Part shown: positions 45,121 to 54,454 of the stretch, in pieces
Layout of the letters: each line of letters opens with the position of its first letter
Numbering within the stretch: the stretch's first letter is position 1
NCBI GenBank assembly: GCA_964203275.1
Contig: CAXNMF010000009.1
Coordinates: forward strand, 1 to 64,000
Direction: 5' to 3'
Length of the DNA: 64,000 nucleotides
Source of the DNA: Ga0077527 sp945862135
Lineage (GTDB): Bacteria > Pseudomonadota > Gammaproteobacteria > Burkholderiales > SG8-41
Made by a program: the position numbers and the translations under genes
Notes under the pieces: generated by a model
Database searches by the model: none
The model's input: the letters and a program-made list of their open reading frames with translations, nothing else
Told to the model about the DNA's origin: nothing

Positions 45121-46455
45121 TCAGGCACTGCGCTTGCTGCTGTCTGCCACAACAGAATCCCGCACAACTACCCGGTTATCCGGAAACACCACACTGAAAC
45201 AACTGCCGCGGCCGGCTTCACTGCTGACCTCAAGCTTTGCCCCATGGCGGTTGACCACATGCTTCACAATCGCAAGGCCCAGACCGGTGCCGCCGGTTTC
45301 GCGTGAGCGGCCGCGGTCGACTCGATAAAAGCGTTCGGTAAGACGCGGCAGATGCTGCGGCTCGATGCCAATCCCCGTATCGCGTACGGAAAAAACCGCG
45401 CCATTGTCTGCGCCCGCCTTCCATAACAGCCGTACTTCCCCGCCGGCCGGCGTATACCGGATTGCATTGCTGACCAGATTGCCGAAAGCGCTGCGCAACT
45501 CGTCTTCTGCGCCATTCACCCATACCGGGCTTTCCAAAAGCAGAATGACCTTGTGACGCCCCGCCGACAATGCAAGCGCATCATGGTACAGGCCACGCAT
45601 GATATCCGGCACATTGACCGGTTCTTCACGCGCCGGATTACCCTCGGATTCAAGCCGCGACAGCGTCAACAGATCTTCGACCAGCGTCTGCATGCGTTTA
45701 GCCTGATCGCTCATCAGCGGCACCGAACGGCGGATCAGTTCCGGATTCGGTGTCTCCATATCAGCGATGGTTTCCAGAAAACCGCCGATGACTGTCAACG
45801 GTGTGCGCAGCTCGTGTGAAACATTCGCAACAAAATCGCGGCGCATGGTTTCGACTCGCTCACGGTCCGTGACATCACGGCTGATAATGAGTTTCCTGTT
45901 TTCCTCGTAGGGCACAATCAGCACTGACAAAACGAGATCTGCGCCACGGGAGCTCCGTAGTGTCAGTGGTTCGGCATAACCGGCCACCAGTGCCTCCGCA
46001 AACTGCGGTTGCCGCACCAGATAAGTCACCAGTTGGCCAAAATCGCGCCGTGCATCAAGACCGAAATGTTGCTCCGATTTGGGATTGCACCACTCGATCC
46101 GGTTGGAGCCGTCAAGAATCACCAGGCCGTCAGGCATGGCCATCCCCGCGCGCCGGAAATCATGCAATGTTGCGGTCAACCGGGATTCGCTGCGCCGCTG
46201 ACGCCGCAGCAGATGATAAAACGCGGCAAACACATCCTCCCAGATGCCGGAACCATCCGGCAAAGCCTCTGGACGAGGATCGGCCAACCATTTCGACAAT
46301 CGCGCAAGATGCCGGACATGCTGAAGCAGCATGAGCAATAGAAAGCCCGCAACCAGCACCAGCGCAGAAACGGCACCATCGACCAGCCACGCCGCCGTAC
46401 CTGCAATCGCAATGATCACCAAGCGGACAAGCAATGGCAACCAGACCGCACTCAT
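45121..46455 (-). CDS. phoR: Phosphate regulon sensor histidine kinase PhoR
   Basis: 444 residues. Two N-terminal membrane helices (about 8-45), a PAS-like domain (about 95-190), HisKA with VSHELRTPLTVIGGF (about 208-222), and an HATPase domain with NAIRYTPAGG, DTGIGIEP and GGTGLGLAIVKH. This arrangement without a large periplasmic domain is the PhoR one. In E. coli PhoR is controlled by PstSCAB-PhoU; none of those genes is in the window. It starts 45 bases after phoB, so phoB-phoR form one unit. Confidence 0.92.
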   Translation of the reverse strand: MSAVWLPLLVRLVIIAIAGTAAWLVDGAVSALVLVAGFLLLMLLQHVRHLARLSKWLADPRPEALPDGSGIWEDVFAAFYHLLRRQRRSESRLTATLHDFRRAGMAMPDGLVILDGSNRIEWCNPKSEQHFGLDARRDFGQLVTYLVRQPQFAEALVAGYAEPLTLRSSRGADLVLSVLIVPYEENRKLIISRDVTDRERVETMRRDFVANVSHELRTPLTVIGGFLETIADMETPNPELIRRSVPLMSDQAKRMQTLVEDLLTLSRLESEGNPAREEPVNVPDIMRGLYHDALALSAGRHKVILLLESPVWVNGAEDELRSAFGNLVSNAIRYTPAGGEVRLLWKAGADNGAVFSVRDTGIGIEPQHLPRLTERFYRVDRGRSRETGGTGLGLAIVKHVVNRHGAKLEVSSEAGRGSCFSVVFPDNRVVVRDSVVADSSKRSA

Positions 46456-46500
46456 TGCAACTGCCCGCGATTCAATAGCGGCATCATTACTGAATGTATC

Positions 46501-47187
46501 TCAAGCGGCGGAAAACCGGTACCCGGAACTGCGAACCGTCTGAATAAGCGCATCGTGGCCGGTCGGCTCAAGCGCCTTTCGCAGACGACGGATATGAACG
46601 TCCACGGTGCGCTCCTCGACGAATACATGGTCTCCCCAAACCTGATCAAGCAGCTGAACCCGGGTGTAAACACGTTCAGCATGAGTCATGAAAAAATGCA
46701 GCAGACGGAATTCAGTTGGACCAAGCTGCAACGGCTCTCCGTTACCGATAACCCGGTGACTGTTCGGATCCAGGTGCAATCCAGCGACTTCGACCACGTC
46801 ATCGGTCGCCTGCGGGGAACGCCGGCGCAGCACCGCTTTGACTCGTGCGTTGAGTTCGCGCGGAGAAAACGGTTTGGTGATGTAGTCGTCAGCCCCGGTT
46901 TCGAGCCCGGCCAGCTTGTCATGTTCATCCGCACGTGCTGTCAGCATGATCAGCGGCACCATCTGCGTGCGTTTGTCACTACGCAAGCGTCGCGCGAATT
47001 CAACGCCATTGATCCCGGGCAGCATCCAGTCAAGCACGATCAGGTCGGGTAGTTGTTCACGAACCATTTGCATCGCCTGCTCGGCGGACTCGGCGCGCAA
47101 TGTCTGGTGTCCGGCAAGTTCCAGGTTGCAGACCACCAGCTCCTGAATTGCCGGCTCATCTTCCACAACCAATATTGTTGCTGCCAT
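46501..47187 (-). CDS. phoB: Phosphate regulon response regulator PhoB
   Basis: 228-residue OmpR/PhoB-type regulator. The receiver domain (about 1-120) has the acidic pair VEDEPAIQE, the phosphoacceptor Asp in LIVLDWMLPG and Lys in ITKPFSPREL. The winged-helix domain (about 135-225) ends with VDVHIRRLRKAL and VRSSGYRFS. It activates Pho-box promoters under phosphate limitation. A Pho-box match lies 46 bases upstream of its ATG. Confidence 0.95.
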   Translation of the reverse strand: MAATILVVEDEPAIQELVVCNLELAGHQTLRAESAEQAMQMVREQLPDLIVLDWMLPGINGVEFARRLRSDKRTQMVPLIMLTARADEHDKLAGLETGADDYITKPFSPRELNARVKAVLRRRSPQATDDVVEVAGLHLDPNSHRVIGNGEPLQLGPTEFRLLHFFMTHAERVYTRVQLLDQVWGDHVFVEERTVDVHIRRLRKALEPTGHDALIQTVRSSGYRFSAA

Positions 47188-47233
47188 ACATGCTCCGAAG
47201 GGTTTTTTACCCTCCTTATATTATGAACCTCAT

Positions 47234-47251
47234 GTTACAGCGATATGACAT
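47234..47251 (-). promoter_or_regulatory. Candidate Pho box upstream of phoBR
   Basis: On the minus strand the 18-mer reads ATGTCATATCGCTGTAAC, two CTGTNA-type half-sites 11 bases apart, matching most positions of the PhoB consensus. Eight bases further on is CATAAT (47220-47225), a good -10. This predicts PhoB autoactivation. The AAGGAGGGT ribosome-binding region follows before the phoB ATG. Confidence 0.6.
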
Positions 47252-47358
47252 ATCCGTAGCCTAGCGCGCAACCCATTGGTATAAAAGCAGAATTTTTAAC
47301 AGCCCTGTCTGTCGGTTATGATAGGAGACTCTGTTTACGAACCGCACACGGAACAATC

Positions 47359-47733
47359 ATGGCCGGACTCAACAAGGGTGTACCATTGCCCACCGAAATC
47401 ACGCTGCATCAGGCCTCGCGCGCGCTGGAAATCTCGTTTGCCGATGGCAAGACTTTCCGTCTGCCCTGCGAGTTCCTTCGTGTCCATTCGCCTTCCGCCG
47501 AGGTGCGCGGTCATGGTCCGGGCCAGGAGACCCTGCAAACCGGCAAGAAAGACGTCACCATCAGCGCAATCGAGCCGGTAGGCCAGTACGCCATCCAGCT
47601 GCGTTTCTCCGACGGGCATGACACCGGCATCTATTCCTGGGACCTGCTCTATGAATACGGCATCCAGCAGGAATCGATGTGGCATCAATATCTGCAGCGC
47701 CTGCAAGATGCTGGCGCCAGCCGCGATGCATAA
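47359..47733 (+). CDS. DUF971 protein (gamma-butyrobetaine hydroxylase N-terminal-like)
   Basis: 124 residues. The GBBH-like N-domain pattern ALEISFADGKTFRLPCEFLRVHSPSAEVRGHG is followed by VGQYAIQLRFSDGHDTGIYSWDLLYEYG. In other proteins this fold binds a metal via Cys/His; free-standing DUF971 proteins sit next to ubiE in many betaproteobacteria, as here (six bases before ubiE). The exact role is unknown, and a link to quinone or Fe-S metabolism is inference. Confidence 0.88.
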   Translation: MAGLNKGVPLPTEITLHQASRALEISFADGKTFRLPCEFLRVHSPSAEVRGHGPGQETLQTGKKDVTISAIEPVGQYAIQLRFSDGHDTGIYSWDLLYEYGIQQESMWHQYLQRLQDAGASRDA

Positions 47734-47739
47734 AAGGCC

Positions 47740-48474
47740 ATGAGCAAAACCACCGATTTCGGATTCCAGAAAGTCGGCGAAGACGAAAAGGCGCGCAAAG
47801 TCGCCGAAGTCTTCGATTCAGTCGCCTCACGTTACGATTTGATGAACGATCTGATGTCTGCGGGCCTGCACCGGCTGTGGAAACGCTTCGCGGTTGAACA
47901 GAGCCTGGTGCGATCGGGGCAGCGTGTGCTTGATGTTGCTGGCGGCACCGGCGATCTGACAACCCTTTTTGCGGAGCGCGTCGGCCCAACCGGCTCGGTA
48001 ATCATCACCGACATCAACGGTCCGATGCTGCGCCGCGGTCGAGATCGCCTGATTGATCATGGGAAACTGATCCCCGCAGTGCAGTGCGATGGTGAAAAAC
48101 TGCCATTCCCCGACGAGTACTTCGACTGCGTCTGTGTTGCCTTCGGCCTGCGCAACATGACGCACAAGGATGCCGCGCTGGCTGAAATGCGCCGCGTACT
48201 GCGCGCGGGCGGGCGCTTGCTGGTACTGGAATTTTCGCGCGTGTGGCAGCCGCTGGCGCCGTTATACGATACCTATTCGTTCCAGATACTGCCGCGCCTC
48301 GGCAAGATGATCACCAACGATGCCGACAGCTACCGCTATCTAGCGGAATCGATCCGTATGCATCCCGACCAGGAAACGTTGAAAACCATGATGCAGGATG
48401 CCGGACTGGAGCGCGTCGAGTATTTCAACCTTGCTGCCGGAGTGGTGGCTTTGCACCGCGGCATCCGCTTCTGA
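47740..48474 (+). CDS. ubiE: Ubiquinone/menaquinone C-methyltransferase UbiE
   Basis: SAM-dependent methyltransferase of 244 residues making the C-methylation in ubiquinone synthesis. Start TTDFGFQKVGEDEKARKVAEVFDSVA is characteristic. SAM motif I is VLDVAGGTGDL, with later VAFGLRNMT, LVLEFSRVWQPL and the NLAAGVVALHRGIRF end. It is first of the ubi group here (ubiE, Tim44-like, ubiJ, ubiB). Confidence 0.96.
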   Translation: MSKTTDFGFQKVGEDEKARKVAEVFDSVASRYDLMNDLMSAGLHRLWKRFAVEQSLVRSGQRVLDVAGGTGDLTTLFAERVGPTGSVIITDINGPMLRRGRDRLIDHGKLIPAVQCDGEKLPFPDEYFDCVCVAFGLRNMTHKDAALAEMRRVLRAGGRLLVLEFSRVWQPLAPLYDTYSFQILPRLGKMITNDADSYRYLAESIRMHPDQETLKTMMQDAGLERVEYFNLAAGVVALHRGIRF

Positions 48475-48605
48475 ACCTATCAAAGCCTTCTCGCGGGCAG
48501 AACGTCGTTCATTACATCAACTATTACAGTTTGCAATGATCGAGCCGGGAGCAATCCCTATAATTGCGCTGTCCAAGCAGCATCCATAAAACGAGGAGTT
48601 CGAAC

Positions 48606-49460
48606 ATGAAAACCCTGATTTCCGGTCTTGCCCTGTTTATTGGCCTTGCCATGGTTGGCGTTGAAGCCGAGGCAGCCAAAAGACTGGGCGGCGGCAAAAG
48701 CATGGGCACCCAGCGCAACATGACGCAGCAGGCTGCGCCGAAAGCACCTGCGCAGCAGCAAGCGCAACAACCGGGTGCGCCGGCACAACAACCTGCCGCA
48801 GCCGCCGCACCTGCCGGCAACAAGTGGCTCGGCCCGCTGGCCGGCCTCGCAATGGGTGCAGGTCTGATGGCGCTGTTTATGAACAACGGTATTGCCGGTG
48901 CGCTTTCCGGTTTGCTGCTGGCTGCCGCCATTGCCGGCGTCGCACTGCTGGCGTTCCGCGCCTTACGCGGCCGCAGCGCGCAGGCTCCGCTGCAATACGC
49001 CGGACAACAGGGACAAGCCGCCCCGGAACCGCAGTTCAACAGTGGCGGCAGCGCAGCGCCGCAATCTGTTGCTGCAACCGTAGGACGCTGGCCCGCCGAT
49101 TTCAACGCGACCGAGTTCATCCGTCACGCACGACTGAACTTTGTCCGTCTGCAGGAAGCACATGATGCGCGTGATAGCACCGCGCTGGCCGATTTTCTTA
49201 CGGCCGATCTGCTCGCCGACGTGCAGGCGCAGTGGCAGGTCGAAGGTCCGGCACAGGGCAAAACTGATGTTGTGACACTGGAGTCTGAAGTACTGGATGT
49301 GGTCAGCGAAGGCCTGCTCCATGTGGTCAGCGTGCGCTTCTCCGGACTGATCCGCGAAGATGGCGCCGCCGAAGCGCAGCCGTTTGCCGAAATCTGGCAT
49401 CTGGAAAAGCCTGTGCGCGGCTCCACCGGCTGGCTGGTATCGGGCATTCAGCAGGCCTGA
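48606..49460 (+). CDS. Tim44-like domain protein
   Basis: 284 residues. A hydrophobic N-terminus (about 1-22) is followed by a Gln/Ala/Pro-rich stretch and two membrane segments (about 80-120). The C-terminal Tim44-like domain (about 170-280) contains FIRHARLNFVRLQEAHDARD and ends AEIWHLEKPVRGSTGWLVSGIQ. ATG 48606 follows GAGGAGTTCGAAC. A TATAAT at 48559-48564 may give it its own promoter. Such proteins are common between ubiE and ubiJ in this group; function is unknown, perhaps a membrane scaffold. Confidence 0.88.
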   Translation: MKTLISGLALFIGLAMVGVEAEAAKRLGGGKSMGTQRNMTQQAAPKAPAQQQAQQPGAPAQQPAAAAAPAGNKWLGPLAGLAMGAGLMALFMNNGIAGALSGLLLAAAIAGVALLAFRALRGRSAQAPLQYAGQQGQAAPEPQFNSGGSAAPQSVAATVGRWPADFNATEFIRHARLNFVRLQEAHDARDSTALADFLTADLLADVQAQWQVEGPAQGKTDVVTLESEVLDVVSEGLLHVVSVRFSGLIREDGAAEAQPFAEIWHLEKPVRGSTGWLVSGIQQA

Positions 49461-49469
49461 CCTGCGGGA

Positions 49470-50060
49470 ATGGCAGCCACACCATCCGTTCTTGATGCAA
49501 TCGTTGGCGCGCCGCTGAATCATCTGCTGCGCGCCAACGGCTGGGCCCGCGATTCGCTGAAGCCTTACGCCGGCAAGACGGTCTGCGTGCGCTGCCTTCC
49601 GTTTTCCACCTCCCTGCAGATTGTGGATTCTGGCGAAGTCACGCCCGCTGCTGCTGGTGCGATCCCTGACGCCACGCTGAGCGTAACTCCCGGACTGCTG
49701 CTGCGAATGGCAACACGGGATGATACGGCGTGGCGAGATATCAGCATCGACGGCGATACTGCGCTCGCCGGTGCAGTGCATCATCTCTGGCGCCACCTGC
49801 GTTGGGACGCGGAGGAGGATCTGTCGCGCGTGTTCGGCGACGTTGCCGCACACCGGATGGCAGGTACGGCGCAGACTTTCGCTCAATGGGCGCGGATGAG
49901 CGGCGAGAATTTCTTCCGTTCATTCTCCGAATACTGGACCGAAGAACGGCCGGCAGTTGCTGCCGCCAGCGATCTCTCACGGTTTGCTGCGGACGTGGAT
50001 GTGCTGCGTGACGACCTTGCCCGGCTAGAAAAGCGCATCGCGCAGCTGATTCCGCGCTGA
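49470..50060 (+). CDS. ubiJ: UbiJ-like ubiquinone biosynthesis accessory factor (SCP2 domain)
   Basis: 196 residues with an SCP2-type lipid-binding domain (about 1-115) and a C-terminal coiled coil (LSRFAADVDVLRDDLARLEKRIAQL). UbiJ binds ubiquinone intermediates in the soluble Ubi complex together with UbiK. Sequence motifs are weak in this family, so the position between ubiE and ubiB carries much of the call. ATG 49470 follows TGACCTGCGGGA. Confidence 0.78.
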   Translation: MAATPSVLDAIVGAPLNHLLRANGWARDSLKPYAGKTVCVRCLPFSTSLQIVDSGEVTPAAAGAIPDATLSVTPGLLLRMATRDDTAWRDISIDGDTALAGAVHHLWRHLRWDAEEDLSRVFGDVAAHRMAGTAQTFAQWARMSGENFFRSFSEYWTEERPAVAAASDLSRFAADVDVLRDDLARLEKRIAQLIPR

Positions 50061-50124
50061 TTCCTGCCACCGATACCTGCAGTACCCGCCCCCCGGCGAT
50101 GCCGTGGACGGATAAAATGCGCAG

Positions 50125-51639
50125 GTGCGTATCCTCCGCCTGCTTAAAATCCTGCGTGTTTCACTGCGTTTCGGGCTCGACGAGTTCCTGCTCGGTCATG
50201 AGCGCGTTCGCGTCCTGCGAACCGCAGTCAGCACACTGCTGTTCTGGCGCGATCTTTCAGCGCCGCGTGCCGAACGACTGCGTCATGCGCTGGAAGCGCT
50301 GGGGCCGATCTTCGTCAAATTCGGCCAGGTCCTGTCGACACGCCGCGACCTGATCCCGCCGGACATCGCGGAAGAACTCGCCCGCCTGCAGGATCAGGTG
50401 CCGCCGTTCCCCGGCGCCGACGTTGAACGTATCCTCGCCGCAGCCTATGGCAAACCACTTGCGCAGGTATTTTCGCGTTTCGAAATGACGGCCATTGCCA
50501 GCGCTTCGGTGGCGCAGGTGCATATCGGCGCGCTGCCTGATGGCACCGAGGTCGCAGTAAAGGTGCTGCGTCCCGGGATCGCCAAAGTGATTTCCAAGGA
50601 CGTCGCACTTCTTGACGCCGGCGCCGTACTGCTGGAATGGCTGTGGCTCGACGGCAAACGACTGAAGCCGCGTGAAGTGGTCGCGGAATTCGCCCGCCAC
50701 CTCGAAGACGAACTCGACCTGATGCGGGAAGCGGCCAATGCCAATCAGTTGCGCCGCAATTTCCACAAATCACCGCTCCTCGCCGTGCCCGAAATACACT
50801 GGGACTATTGTTCGACCGAAGTCATGGTCATGGAACGCATGCACGGCATCCCGGTCTCTGCCATCGCAGAAATGCGCGCACAGGGGATCGACATTCCAAA
50901 ACTTGCACGTGCCGGCGTGGAAATATTCTTCACGCAGGTGTTCCGCGACGGTTTTTTCCACGCCGACATGCATCCGGGCAACATACTGGTCGCGCCAAAT
51001 GGCCAGTATGTCGCGCTTGATTTCGGCATCATGGGCACGCTCACCGAAATTGACAAACAATATCTTGCGCGCAATTTCATCGCGTTTTTCCGCCGCGACT
51101 ACCGCCGCGTTGCCGAAGTACATGTCGAATCGGGATGGGCGCCGCCGGGCACCCGGGTCGAGGAATTCGAAACCGCCATACGCGCGGTGTGTGAACCGAT
51201 TTTCGACAAACCGCTCAAGGAAATTTCATTCGGCAAAGTATTGTTGCGCCTGTTCCAGACGTCGCGCCGTTTCAACATCGAAATCCAGCCACAGCTGGTG
51301 CTGCTGCAGAAAACTCTGCTCAACGTTGAAGGACTGGGCCGCGACCTCGATCCCGATCTTGATCTATGGCGCACCGCCAAGCCCTTTCTTGAACGCTGGA
51401 TGTCGGAACAGATCGGCTGGCGAGGACTGGTGCGCCGCGTCGGTGAAGAAATACCGTTCTGGAGCGAATTGCTTCCGCAATTGCCGCGACTGGCAAAACA
51501 GTTTCTGGCGAGGGATCACGAAAACGAACTGCGCACACAACTCAAGTTGCTGGTGCAGGTGCAACAACGCAACAGCCGCTTGCTCGCAATAGCGGTAACG
51601 TTGCTCGCCGCTCTGCTGATCGTTATCACCGTATCCTGA
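50125..51639 (+). CDS. ubiB: Ubiquinone biosynthesis protein UbiB (ABC1 atypical kinase)
   Basis: 504 residues, start GTG 50125. ABC1/ADCK hallmarks are KFGQVLSTRRDLIP (KxGQ), the alanine-rich loop AIASASVAQVH, DGFFHADMHPGN (catalytic loop) and ALDFGIMG (DFG). A C-terminal hydrophobic tail (LLAIAVTLLAALLIVI) anchors it to the membrane. It supports ubiquinone production, probably by lipid ATPase activity. It closes the ubi cluster and is convergent with the sigma-54 regulator gene. Confidence 0.95.
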   Translation: MRILRLLKILRVSLRFGLDEFLLGHERVRVLRTAVSTLLFWRDLSAPRAERLRHALEALGPIFVKFGQVLSTRRDLIPPDIAEELARLQDQVPPFPGADVERILAAAYGKPLAQVFSRFEMTAIASASVAQVHIGALPDGTEVAVKVLRPGIAKVISKDVALLDAGAVLLEWLWLDGKRLKPREVVAEFARHLEDELDLMREAANANQLRRNFHKSPLLAVPEIHWDYCSTEVMVMERMHGIPVSAIAEMRAQGIDIPKLARAGVEIFFTQVFRDGFFHADMHPGNILVAPNGQYVALDFGIMGTLTEIDKQYLARNFIAFFRRDYRRVAEVHVESGWAPPGTRVEEFETAIRAVCEPIFDKPLKEISFGKVLLRLFQTSRRFNIEIQPQLVLLQKTLLNVEGLGRDLDPDLDLWRTAKPFLERWMSEQIGWRGLVRRVGEEIPFWSELLPQLPRLAKQFLARDHENELRTQLKLLVQVQQRNSRLLAIAVTLLAALLIVITVS

Positions 51640-51660
51640 ACCGCGACGCAGGGGACCTGA

Positions 51661-53091
51661 TCAATCCATCAGGTTTTCGTCCTGCCGGTGCTCGACGAGC
51701 TTGAACTTGTCAATGCGATAGCGCAGGGTGTCGCGCGACACGCCCAGCAGCTTCGCTGCGCGCGTCACATTCCATGACGTCTTCTGCAGCGCCTGCAGGA
51801 TCAGGCCACGTTCAACCTCGCCAAGCTGCAAACTTCCATTGGAGATATCAGGCGACATGCCTCTGGATCCTGACGAAGCTCCAGGCCTTGAACGGCCCAG
51901 CGTCGCGCACAGGCTCAGCTGATCAGGTCCGATGACCGGTGCGGATGCCAGAAGTACTGCCTCTTCAACAATATTGCGAAGTTCACGCACATTACCGGGC
52001 CAGGCATAGTCCAGCAAAACCTGCTCGGCCTCCGGACTGAACACCAGACCGGGCTTTTGGTAACGTGCGCCATTAAGCGCCAGAAAATGCCGCGCCAGCA
52101 GAAGAATGTCGTTGTCACGCTCACACAAAACCGGCAAGACCAGCTGCACACCACGCAGACGGAAGTAGAGATCCGAGCGGAACGTGCCCTTTTGCACGAG
52201 CTTTTCGAGCGGCTTGTTGGTTGCCGCAATAATCCGCACATCGACCCTAACGTCGCGCAGGCTGCCCAGCCGGCGAACGCTTTTCTCTTCGAGCAACTTC
52301 AGGAGCTTGCCCTGCAACCCCAGTTCAATGTCGCCAATTTCGTCAAGAAACAGCGTGCCGCCGTCGGCTGCCTCGACCAGACCGAGCTTCCGGCCTCTCG
52401 CATCGGTAAATGCTCCGCGTTCATAACCGAACAGTTCCGATTCAAGCAGTTGGGTGGGAATCGACGCGCAGTTCAGCTCGATGAACGGGCGCTCGCGCCG
52501 GTCACTCTCGAAATGCAATGCGCGGGCGACGAGTTCCTTGCCCGTGCCGGTGTCACCGACAATCAGCACCGCAGGCACCGTCCCCTCCTCGAGTTGCCTC
52601 TCAGAACTCAGAAGCTGCTCAATGGTGGCACGCAAAGAACGCATCGGTGCTGAATCACCGATCAACTTCTGCAATCCGCCATCCTGCGCGGCGCGCTCCT
52701 GGTAATAGGTCAGCGTCTGCTCCAGGCGGTTCTGCCCCAGGACTTTTTCGATACGCAGCCGCAGTTCACTGAGAATGACGGGTTTGCTGAGATAGTCGGA
52801 CGCACCGGCCTTCATTGCATCAACGGCCATCTGGATGCTGCTGTTACCCGTAATCATGATCGTGCGTATCCGCGCATCGAGTGCCGAGATCGTTGACAGC
52901 GCCTGCATTCCGTCCATGCCTGGCAGATGAAAATCCAGCAGCACGATATCGGGCTTGAAGGTTTCGATCTGCGCAAGTCCATCCTCAGCAGTAGCGGCAG
53001 TGCGCGCTTCAAAACCGTGGCGATCAAGAAAGCTCTTGATGTTTTTTGCGAGTGTCGCTTCGTCTTCAATAATCAGTACGGCATGGCCCAT
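51661..53091 (-). CDS. Sigma-54-dependent response regulator, NtrC family
   Basis: 476 residues. A receiver domain (about 1-120; phosphoacceptor in VLLDFHLPG, Lys in LSKPV) precedes an AAA+ domain (about 140-375) with Walker A GDTGTGKEL, Walker B GGTLFLDEIGD and arginine-finger FRSDLYFRL. The C-terminal Fis-type HTH is NVTRAAKLLGVSRDTLRYRI. The loop that touches sigma-54 is normally GAFTGA; here it reads GAFTDA. The partner kinase is directly upstream, ten bases away. A target may be the divergent symporter gene, but I found no good -24/-12 site before it. Confidence 0.9.
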   Translation of the reverse strand: MGHAVLIIEDEATLAKNIKSFLDRHGFEARTAATAEDGLAQIETFKPDIVLLDFHLPGMDGMQALSTISALDARIRTIMITGNSSIQMAVDAMKAGASDYLSKPVILSELRLRIEKVLGQNRLEQTLTYYQERAAQDGGLQKLIGDSAPMRSLRATIEQLLSSERQLEEGTVPAVLIVGDTGTGKELVARALHFESDRRERPFIELNCASIPTQLLESELFGYERGAFTDARGRKLGLVEAADGGTLFLDEIGDIELGLQGKLLKLLEEKSVRRLGSLRDVRVDVRIIAATNKPLEKLVQKGTFRSDLYFRLRGVQLVLPVLCERDNDILLLARHFLALNGARYQKPGLVFSPEAEQVLLDYAWPGNVRELRNIVEEAVLLASAPVIGPDQLSLCATLGRSRPGASSGSRGMSPDISNGSLQLGEVERGLILQALQKTSWNVTRAAKLLGVSRDTLRYRIDKFKLVEHRQDENLMD

Positions 53092-53101
53092 ATTAAGTCC
53101 G

Positions 53102-54454
53102 TTAAATGGTAAGCAGCTTCATATGCACTGTCGTACCAGCGCCCGGCTTGCTTGATATGGCGATGGTTCCGCCCAAACGCTCAATAATCCGCCGCGCCAG
53201 CGGCAGTCCAAGACCAAGCCCCTTGGCCTTGGTCGTATGAAACGGCCTGAATATCTTTTCGAGATCCGCCGATGGGATTCCGCTACCGGTATCAGTGATG
53301 CGAATATCGACCCAGGCACCGCCCGCCCCAGTCTCGCTAATTACTGTGAGCCGACCCGCGCGCACCATTGCATCCAGCGCGTTCGCAATCAGGCTGCTGA
53401 AAACCTGACCGAGCAAAGCAACATCCCCCTTCACAGCAGGTAAACGATCATCGAGTATTAAATCAACCTCAATACCACGCGCGCTGATCTCGCGCATGCA
53501 GGGGGTAAAGCTCTTGCGGATGATCGCATTCAATTCCACGCTCTCAACAACAGTGCTGGGTGGACGCGAATAAGTCAGCAGTTCGCACACCGACTGTTCC
53601 ATCAGGTCAACTTCGGCGGTAATGTCCTCCGCCTGCTCACGGGACAGTGCAGAGTCTGAATCCAGAGCCAATTCTGCTGAAGTACGTATCGCCGACAGGG
53701 GATTACGGATCGCATGCGCCACCGCCCCGGCCATTTCCCCGACTACGGCGAGAGATTCGGTTTCGACCAGACGTGTCCGCTGCTCACGCATGATGCGGTC
53801 GGCGCGGCGCACCAACCCGATCAGCACAAGATAAATAAATAGCCCGCTGATGGCCGTCATGGTCCATATCAACTGCCGCCCTGACTTGATCGCCTCGGCC
53901 AGAGGACGTGGTGTCTTGTAGATTTCGACAACCCCCACCACGCGCTTGCGGTCAGCATCCCAGATCGGCACATAAATCTCGATGAAATAAGTGCTCATAA
54001 GCGGCACCGCATTCGGCGTGTGTTCCTGCTTGTGCGCAACCCCGTTCTTGACCACCAGCCGCCCTGCAAGCGCCTGATCCAGTTCATCGTTGGCCGGAAA
54101 TACCCGTCCGGTAAGTCCGGGTTCGGTAGACCATATCAGGTAGCGATCGCGTGAATACACGTTGGTGCGGATCACGTCCGGAATCTGCACGTAGTGCTGG
54201 AACGTATGCTGCAGGGCTCCCTTGGGTTCGGCGCCCTGGCTTTCCAGAAACTCGGCTTCAACACGACCGGTGATGACCACGCTCTGCACAAACTCCTGGG
54301 TGACGGTAGCCTCACGCTGCAGCAACTGTTCGGTAAGGAAACCGGAAAGGACATAGGCCAATACCGTGCTGGAAGAAACCACACAAACAAGACTCAACAG
54401 CGAAAACCAGCGTGTCAGTCGAAACGGGGATGGGGTAGCAGCGGATTCAGTCAT
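53102..54454 (-). CDS. Membrane sensor histidine kinase
   Basis: 450 residues. One membrane helix at about 15-40 and another at about 195-215 bracket a periplasmic sensing domain of about 150 residues. The dimerisation/phosphoacceptor motif is VAHAIRNPLSAIRTSAE, followed by ATPase motifs NALDAM, DTGSGIP and KGLGLGLPLARRI. The layout fits NtrB/DctB-like kinases that pair with sigma-54 activators. The signal is unknown; the symporter next door suggests a small organic solute. Confidence 0.9.
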   Translation of the reverse strand: MTESAATPSPFRLTRWFSLLSLVCVVSSSTVLAYVLSGFLTEQLLQREATVTQEFVQSVVITGRVEAEFLESQGAEPKGALQHTFQHYVQIPDVIRTNVYSRDRYLIWSTEPGLTGRVFPANDELDQALAGRLVVKNGVAHKQEHTPNAVPLMSTYFIEIYVPIWDADRKRVVGVVEIYKTPRPLAEAIKSGRQLIWTMTAISGLFIYLVLIGLVRRADRIMREQRTRLVETESLAVVGEMAGAVAHAIRNPLSAIRTSAELALDSDSALSREQAEDITAEVDLMEQSVCELLTYSRPPSTVVESVELNAIIRKSFTPCMREISARGIEVDLILDDRLPAVKGDVALLGQVFSSLIANALDAMVRAGRLTVISETGAGGAWVDIRITDTGSGIPSADLEKIFRPFHTTKAKGLGLGLPLARRIIERLGGTIAISSKPGAGTTVHMKLLTI

